This document shows, piece by piece, positions 6,155 to 9,402 of a stretch of DNA of 9,402 bases. A program made the translations under genes and the position numbers. A model generated the notes under the pieces. The model was not told the DNA's origin, did not search any database, and saw nothing but the letters and a program-made list of their open reading frames with translations. The DNA is taken from assembly GCA_021782195.1 (NCBI GenBank), contig JAJXVI010000049.1, positions 1-9,402 on the forward strand. The letters run 5' to 3'. Origin of the DNA: a bacterium (lineage in GTDB: Bacteria; Vulcanimicrobiota; Xenobia; RGZZ01). Positions within the stretch are counted from its first letter, which is position 1; the number at the start of each line of letters is the position of its first letter.

Positions 6155-7117
6155 ATGGCGTGGCCAATGGGATTCAACAGCATGGCCGGCATGAACCCGA
6201 TGATGATGATGGGGAGTGGCTATGCTCCCATGGCGGGGATGTCGATGATGTCCCCGGGCATGCTCGGATGCGGCGACACCTTCATGATGACCTCGGCACT
6301 CTACCCGATGGTCGAGATGAGCATGATGGCATCGCTTATGCCGCAGATGGGGGGCTGCATGCCGACGATGGGTGGAATGATGCCGATGTGGCCGAATTCT
6401 CCCATGTTCGGTGGCTCGTTCATGCCGACGATGGGTGGAATGATGCCGATGTGGCCGAATTCTCCCATGTCAGGTGGCTCGTTCATGCCCACGACGAGTG
6501 GAATGATGCCGATGTGGCCGAATTCTCCCATGTCAGGTGGCTCGTTCATGCCGACGACGAGTGGAATGATGCCGATGTGGCCGAACAGCCCGGGATGGAA
6601 CGGTCTGCCCGGGCAGCCTGGAATGTGCGAATGTTCCGCTCCCGCGTTTCCTGCGAGTGCGGGAAACCAGGCATCGCGCGCGGTTCAGGTCGCCGAGTCG
6701 CAGGTGGGCGTCACGGGATGCAATCCCGGCCAGGTGTGTCAGTACACCCAGGGCCGCAGCGAACCGTGGTGCGCCGACTTCGTGAGCTGGGCGTATGATC
6801 GGAGCGGCGGGAGCCCGTTCGGTCACCGTGCCGGGGTCGAGAGCATCAAGCAGTGGGGAGAGGAGAAGCATCTCTACCACGACCGCGGGTCCTATCGTCC
6901 GCGTCCTGGCGACATCGTGGTGTTTGGAGCTGACCAGCACACCGGAATTGTCGAAAGCGTCGACCGTGATGGCACGGTTCACACGATTGAGGGCAACACC
7001 AACGGGTACGGAATGCACGGCGGGCGCTCCGCGAATCAGGGGGCCGTGGCCCGGCATGCCTATGCAGCGAACAGTTCCTATCTCACCGGTTACGTGGACA
7101 TGCAGAAGTTCCAGTAG
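6155..7117 (+). CDS. CHAP-domain amidase/peptidase with methionine-rich tandem-repeat N-terminus
   Basis: The protein has 320 residues in two halves. Residues 1-146 are extremely rich in Met (42 of 146), with Pro, Gly, Ser and Trp, and include three full and one partial copy of a 21-residue unit of the form MPT-x-x-GMMPMWPNSPM-x-GGSF (residues 69-146). Residues ~172-320 form a CHAP domain, the NlpC/P60-like cysteine amidase or peptidase fold that cleaves peptidoglycan peptides or glutathionylspermidine-type amides. Cys206 (EPWCADFVSW), His262 (QHTGIVE) and Glu279/Asn281 (IEGN) fit the catalytic set. Further cysteines are at 39, 68, 158, 160, 189 and 195. No classical signal peptide is visible, so a cell-wall role would need a non-standard export route. 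The Met-rich half could bind Cu(I) or Ag(I), as Met/Trp-rich metal proteins do, or act as a flexible linker; this is inference. The downstream gene is convergent. Confidence 0.85.
   Translation: MAWPMGFNSMAGMNPMMMMGSGYAPMAGMSMMSPGMLGCGDTFMMTSALYPMVEMSMMASLMPQMGGCMPTMGGMMPMWPNSPMFGGSFMPTMGGMMPMWPNSPMSGGSFMPTTSGMMPMWPNSPMSGGSFMPTTSGMMPMWPNSPGWNGLPGQPGMCECSAPAFPASAGNQASRAVQVAESQVGVTGCNPGQVCQYTQGRSEPWCADFVSWAYDRSGGSPFGHRAGVESIKQWGEEKHLYHDRGSYRPRPGDIVVFGADQHTGIVESVDRDGTVHTIEGNTNGYGMHGGRSANQGAVARHAYAANSSYLTGYVDMQKFQ
6359..6592 (+). repeat. 63-bp in-frame tandem repeat encoding 21-residue Met-rich units
   Basis: Units lie at 6359-6421, 6422-6484, 6485-6547 and 6548-6592 (partial, 45 bp). Unit 2 differs from unit 1 at two bases and unit 3 from unit 2 at three. 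Unit 4 matches unit 3 over its first ~38 bases except one. Each full unit holds a GAATTC site. The near identity at silent positions indicates recent amplification, and 63 bp keeps the frame whatever the copy number. Confidence 0.97.
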
Positions 7118-7125
7118 TTTGCCGT

Positions 7126-7155
7126 GTCGCGACGGGTTGACCGGCGCGACCTTTT
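7126..7155 (+). terminator. probable intrinsic terminator after the CHAP gene
   Basis: GTCGCG at 7126-7131 pairs with CGCGAC at 7145-7150. Inside it CGG (7133-7135) can pair with CCG (7141-7143) around a five-base loop. The stem is followed by CTTTTCC. It begins eight bases after the CHAP stop, the right place for a rho-independent terminator, although the T-run is short. Confidence 0.5.
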
Positions 7156-7186
7156 CCGGCCACGCTTGCAGACGCCTCTGTGCGAG

Positions 7187-7912
7187 TCAGTGTTCGCAGC
7201 CAGGATACGTCCACCCCTGACCCGCACTGAAGTAGCCGTGCGCGATCAGCGTATGCGTGGTATGAGTCGTTGCGTGCACTGCAGAGCCGACAGGTCCGCT
7301 GGTGGTCTCGAGTTCCTTGAACGGTGCGAGCCCTTTTTCAGCGTCGAACCAGATCTGTCCGCGCAGTTCCAGATAGACGTGTAACGGTTCCTGGGTCTGC
7401 GGCATGGTTACCGTCCATTCGGTGGCGGGGGCGGTCATCCGGATGATCGCCAGCGTGCGTCCGTCTTCAACGCGGTCCTCTTCGTACTCGCACGCAACTT
7501 CCAGCACTGCTTCGTTTCCGGCTGGCGTGATTGGCATCGCAATCACCTGTGACCATCGGTCACCCGGCTCGACTTCGTGTTCGGGAAGCACGTGCATCGA
7601 CGGTGACGTCAGGGTGCTGTACTGGCGGGCGTATCCCAACGGATCGACGAGGGCGTATGCGACCTGGTGCTGGCCGGCGAGCGCCCCCTCCGTGGCGCGC
7701 GGGTCCGGGTAGTCGGGGACGGTGGTGCTGACCACGTGCGCGCAGCCATCGGGTTCGAGAGCGACGACGCGGCTGGCCAGGATGGCGGCCCAGAACGGAG
7801 GGGACGTCAGCCCGGTCAACTGTCCTTCCTCGGTTTGTGTGCCCGTAAGGGTCGTGGCGACGCGCACACGGGTGGTCTGGCCGACGCGATAGGCATGGCG
7901 GAGAAGCGGCAT
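7187..7912 (-). CDS. hypothetical protein, faintly like DUF6263-type beta-rich proteins
   Basis: This 241-residue protein has no recognised enzymatic motif. It begins with YRVGQTTRVRVATTLTGTQT, and residues 109-121 read LPEHEVEPGDRWS, followed by beta-strand-like segments and GQIWFDAEKG at 185-194. This pattern of 'P-x-x-V-x-x-G-D-x-W' followed by 'G-x-x-x-F-D-x-x-x-G' recalls DUF6263-like proteins, but that is a memory-based resemblance and not a firm assignment. Those proteins are usually exported; this one has no signal peptide. ATG 7912 is almost forced as the start because an in-frame TAG lies four codons upstream. No Shine-Dalgarno is visible. It converges with the CHAP gene (69-bp gap) and diverges from the methyltransferase gene (177-bp gap). 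Confidence 0.7.
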   Translation of the reverse strand: MPLLRHAYRVGQTTRVRVATTLTGTQTEEGQLTGLTSPPFWAAILASRVVALEPDGCAHVVSTTVPDYPDPRATEGALAGQHQVAYALVDPLGYARQYSTLTSPSMHVLPEHEVEPGDRWSQVIAMPITPAGNEAVLEVACEYEEDRVEDGRTLAIIRMTAPATEWTVTMPQTQEPLHVYLELRGQIWFDAEKGLAPFKELETTSGPVGSAVHATTHTTHTLIAHGYFSAGQGWTYPGCEH

Positions 7913-8089
7913 AAGCTGGAACTACACGATGAGCTGACATGTGTCCTTCTCTACGCAGTGACGCGCATCGCGATTTGAGGAAGCTGTCGCGCGATCGTCT
8001 GTGCGCTACGCGGGGCGGCGCAATGCGGACCGGCCCTCCCGCCACGCTGCGTGGCAGGAAGCGCATTCCCGTGGACCGAACGCGCCCCC
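7913..8089. promoter_or_regulatory. divergent intergenic region
   Basis: This 177-bp gap must hold the promoters for the hypothetical gene (minus) and the methyltransferase gene (plus). I find no convincing -35/-10 pair. It contains two close palindromes, ATCGCGAT (7968-7975) and TCGCGCGA (7988-7995), which could be a paired operator or chance. Neither flanking gene has a visible Shine-Dalgarno. Confidence 0.3.
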
Positions 8090-9402
8090 ATGTCGCTTCC
8101 TTCCTGGCCTCAGGGCATTACCGAGCGTGTTCGCGAGCTCTACGAGCGTTATCCGTTTCCGCCTCCGGTGGCTTCCACCCGCCCGCCGTCGCTGGAAGGC
8201 TGGTGCAACTACACCTGGTTGTACTACGCGGCCATGAATGAGTGGCGCTCGTGCGCCGGACGTCGCATCCTCGACGCTGGGTGCGGCACCGGTGAGACGC
8301 TCTGGCCTGCGTACTTCAACAATCCAGGAGCTGTTCTCACGGGTTACGATCTGAGCGAGGCGTCGCTGGCCGTTGCTCGCGAAAAGCTCGACGCGATCGG
8401 GGCCACGGCGGTTGAACTGAAGGCGTGTGACCTCGGTGCGATCGACCGGCCGCCTGCGCTTTTCGATCTCGTGTTCTGCACGGGAGTGCTCCATCATCTT
8501 GCCGACCCGCTGGCGGGTCTGCGAAACCTGACGCGACTGCTTGCGCCCGACGGGATCATGGTGATGATGCTCTATGCCCACGAGGCCCGCCGCGAAGTAC
8601 TCAATGTGCGTGAAATCCTGGGAATGCTCGCGGGTGGGGAGTCGCTTGAGCGCAAGGTGGAACTCGCTCGTCTCTTCTTTCAGGGCCTTCCGATCGGTCA
8701 TCGTCTGCGCAACCCGAGTGCGGTGGGTGACGACATCCCCGCGTATATTGCGCACGATGAGAACCTGCTCGACATGTTCTTTCATCCGCGGGAGGTGACC
8801 TATACCGTCAAAGAGATGTTTGACCTTCTTGACGAGGCCAGTCTTGAGCTGGTGCGTTTTCTTGACGAGCCAACTTTCGCGCTCGGTGCGCTGGGCGACC
8901 GGGAACTGCAGAGGCGCGCCGCGTTCCTGTCACGTCGTCAGCGCTATCATCTGGCTGATCTGCTCTCCCCGCATGGCCACTACAGCTTCATCGTGCGCCA
9001 CCGTGCGCATCGTCCGCGCAGCCGCCCGAACCTCGATCGTCCCTCAAGCGTGATTCCTGTGGTCTCCCCACTGGTGAGGCGCGTGGATGTTCGTCCAGTT
9101 GTGTCAAATCCGTTGCTTCCCCTCCGCCCGCAGATCGAGGTCGGAGGGTTCGGCGTTTCCGTCTACGATCTTGACGAGGAGAGTCGTTGCGTGCTCGAGC
9201 TGTGTGACGGGAGTCGCACGCTTTCGCAAGTTCTCGGGGACTCCGGTTTCGAGTCTGAGACGACGTTGCGGGTAGTGCGCAAACTGGCCGAGATCGGAAG
9301 CCAGTCGCAGATGCGACTGCGCTCGATCAATGCGCTGGCGATCGTGCTCGCCCAGTCGTTCCAGCAGATCTCGTCGGTCGCGCTCGTCATCGGCGGATAT
9401 TA
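8090..9402 (+). CDS. class I SAM-dependent methyltransferase with PqqD-like C-terminal region (3' end outside window)
   Basis: The frame is open from ATG 8090 to the window edge: 437 codons plus two bases. Residues ~58-160 form a Rossmann-type methyltransferase core. Motif I is ILDAGCGTGE (60-69), the acidic end of strand 2 is GYDLSE (85-90), motif IV is FDLVFCTGVLHHLADP (125-140), and the strand 5 region is LLAPDGIMVMM (150-160). The N-terminus (RVRELYERYPFPPP) is typical of a bacterial methyltransferase subgroup of unknown substrate. After a Pro/Arg-rich linker (~304-350), residues ~355-405 read VYDLDEESRCVLELCDGSRTLSQVL, then a helix ending RKLAEIG. This resembles PqqD and PqqD-like winged-helix domains, which bind peptides in RiPP pathways. 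The rest continues past the edge. An in-frame GTG at 8051 is an alternative start; neither start has a clear ribosome binding site. The acceptor is unknown. Confidence 0.85.
   Translation, partial: MSLPSWPQGITERVRELYERYPFPPPVASTRPPSLEGWCNYTWLYYAAMNEWRSCAGRRILDAGCGTGETLWPAYFNNPGAVLTGYDLSEASLAVAREKLDAIGATAVELKACDLGAIDRPPALFDLVFCTGVLHHLADPLAGLRNLTRLLAPDGIMVMMLYAHEARREVLNVREILGMLAGGESLERKVELARLFFQGLPIGHRLRNPSAVGDDIPAYIAHDENLLDMFFHPREVTYTVKEMFDLLDEASLELVRFLDEPTFALGALGDRELQRRAAFLSRRQRYHLADLLSPHGHYSFIVRHRAHRPRSRPNLDRPSSVIPVVSPLVRRVDVRPVVSNPLLPLRPQIEVGGFGVSVYDLDEESRCVLELCDGSRTLSQVLGDSGFESETTLRVVRKLAEIGSQSQMRLRSINALAIVLAQSFQQISSVALVIGGY

Noticed and set aside
6301..6549. Minus-strand frame with a 21-residue repeat opposite the Met-rich repeats
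   Set aside because: Any in-frame 63-bp tandem repeat yields periodic peptides on the other strand. The plus strand has the ribosome binding site and the CHAP domain.
1..9402. tRNA, rRNA, phage or transposase genes
   Set aside because: I saw no tRNA cloverleaf with a TTCGA-type arm, no rRNA-like conserved stretch and no integrase or transposase motif in any convincing frame.

Overview
The window is a GC-rich bacterial chromosomal segment with no sign of phage or transposon genes. It carries seven recognisable protein-coding genes, one of them cut by the right edge, plus a remnant of a PEP-CTERM surface protein. GTG and TTG starts are used behind strong Shine-Dalgarno sequences. The PEP-CTERM tail (Val-Pro-Glu-Pro, hydrophobic stretch, Arg-Arg-Arg) points to a Gram-negative lineage with exopolysaccharide-linked sorting, for example Planctomycetota, Verrucomicrobiota, Armatimonadota, some Proteobacteria or a candidate phylum. 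The sequence alone does not settle which.

Left part (1-2961, + strand): a 44-bp tandem repeat overlaps the start of a membrane-anchored or exported PIG-L/LmbE-type deacetylase with an unassigned C-terminal domain. About 215 bp later comes a secreted beta-propeller protein that starts at a TTG. A long inverted repeat lies between this gene and the next, which converges on it.

Middle (3140-5989): a minus-strand ATP-grasp ligase of the PGM1 (pheganomycin peptide ligase) type starts at GTG 4786. Back-to-back with it is the C-terminal piece of a PEP-CTERM protein, then a GC-rich stretch with a 48-bp element repeated exactly 100 bp apart, then an isochorismatase-family hydrolase.

Right part (6155-9402): a CHAP-domain amidase/peptidase has a very methionine-rich N-terminal half containing nearly identical 63-bp (21-residue) tandem repeats. 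It is followed by a convergent cytoplasmic protein of unknown function. Divergent from that is a class I SAM methyltransferase with a C-terminal PqqD-like region, which runs off the window.

The genes alternate in strand and are separated by sizeable gaps, so this is not one operon. Exported or surface functions (deacetylase, propeller, PEP-CTERM remnant, possibly the CHAP protein) mix with small-molecule or peptide-modifying enzymes (PGM1-like ligase, isochorismatase-like hydrolase, methyltransferase). The most unusual items are the Met-rich repeat/CHAP fusion, the methyltransferase/PqqD-like fusion, the PGM1-like ligase with no obvious peptide substrate gene beside it, and the start-codon-containing tandem repeat.
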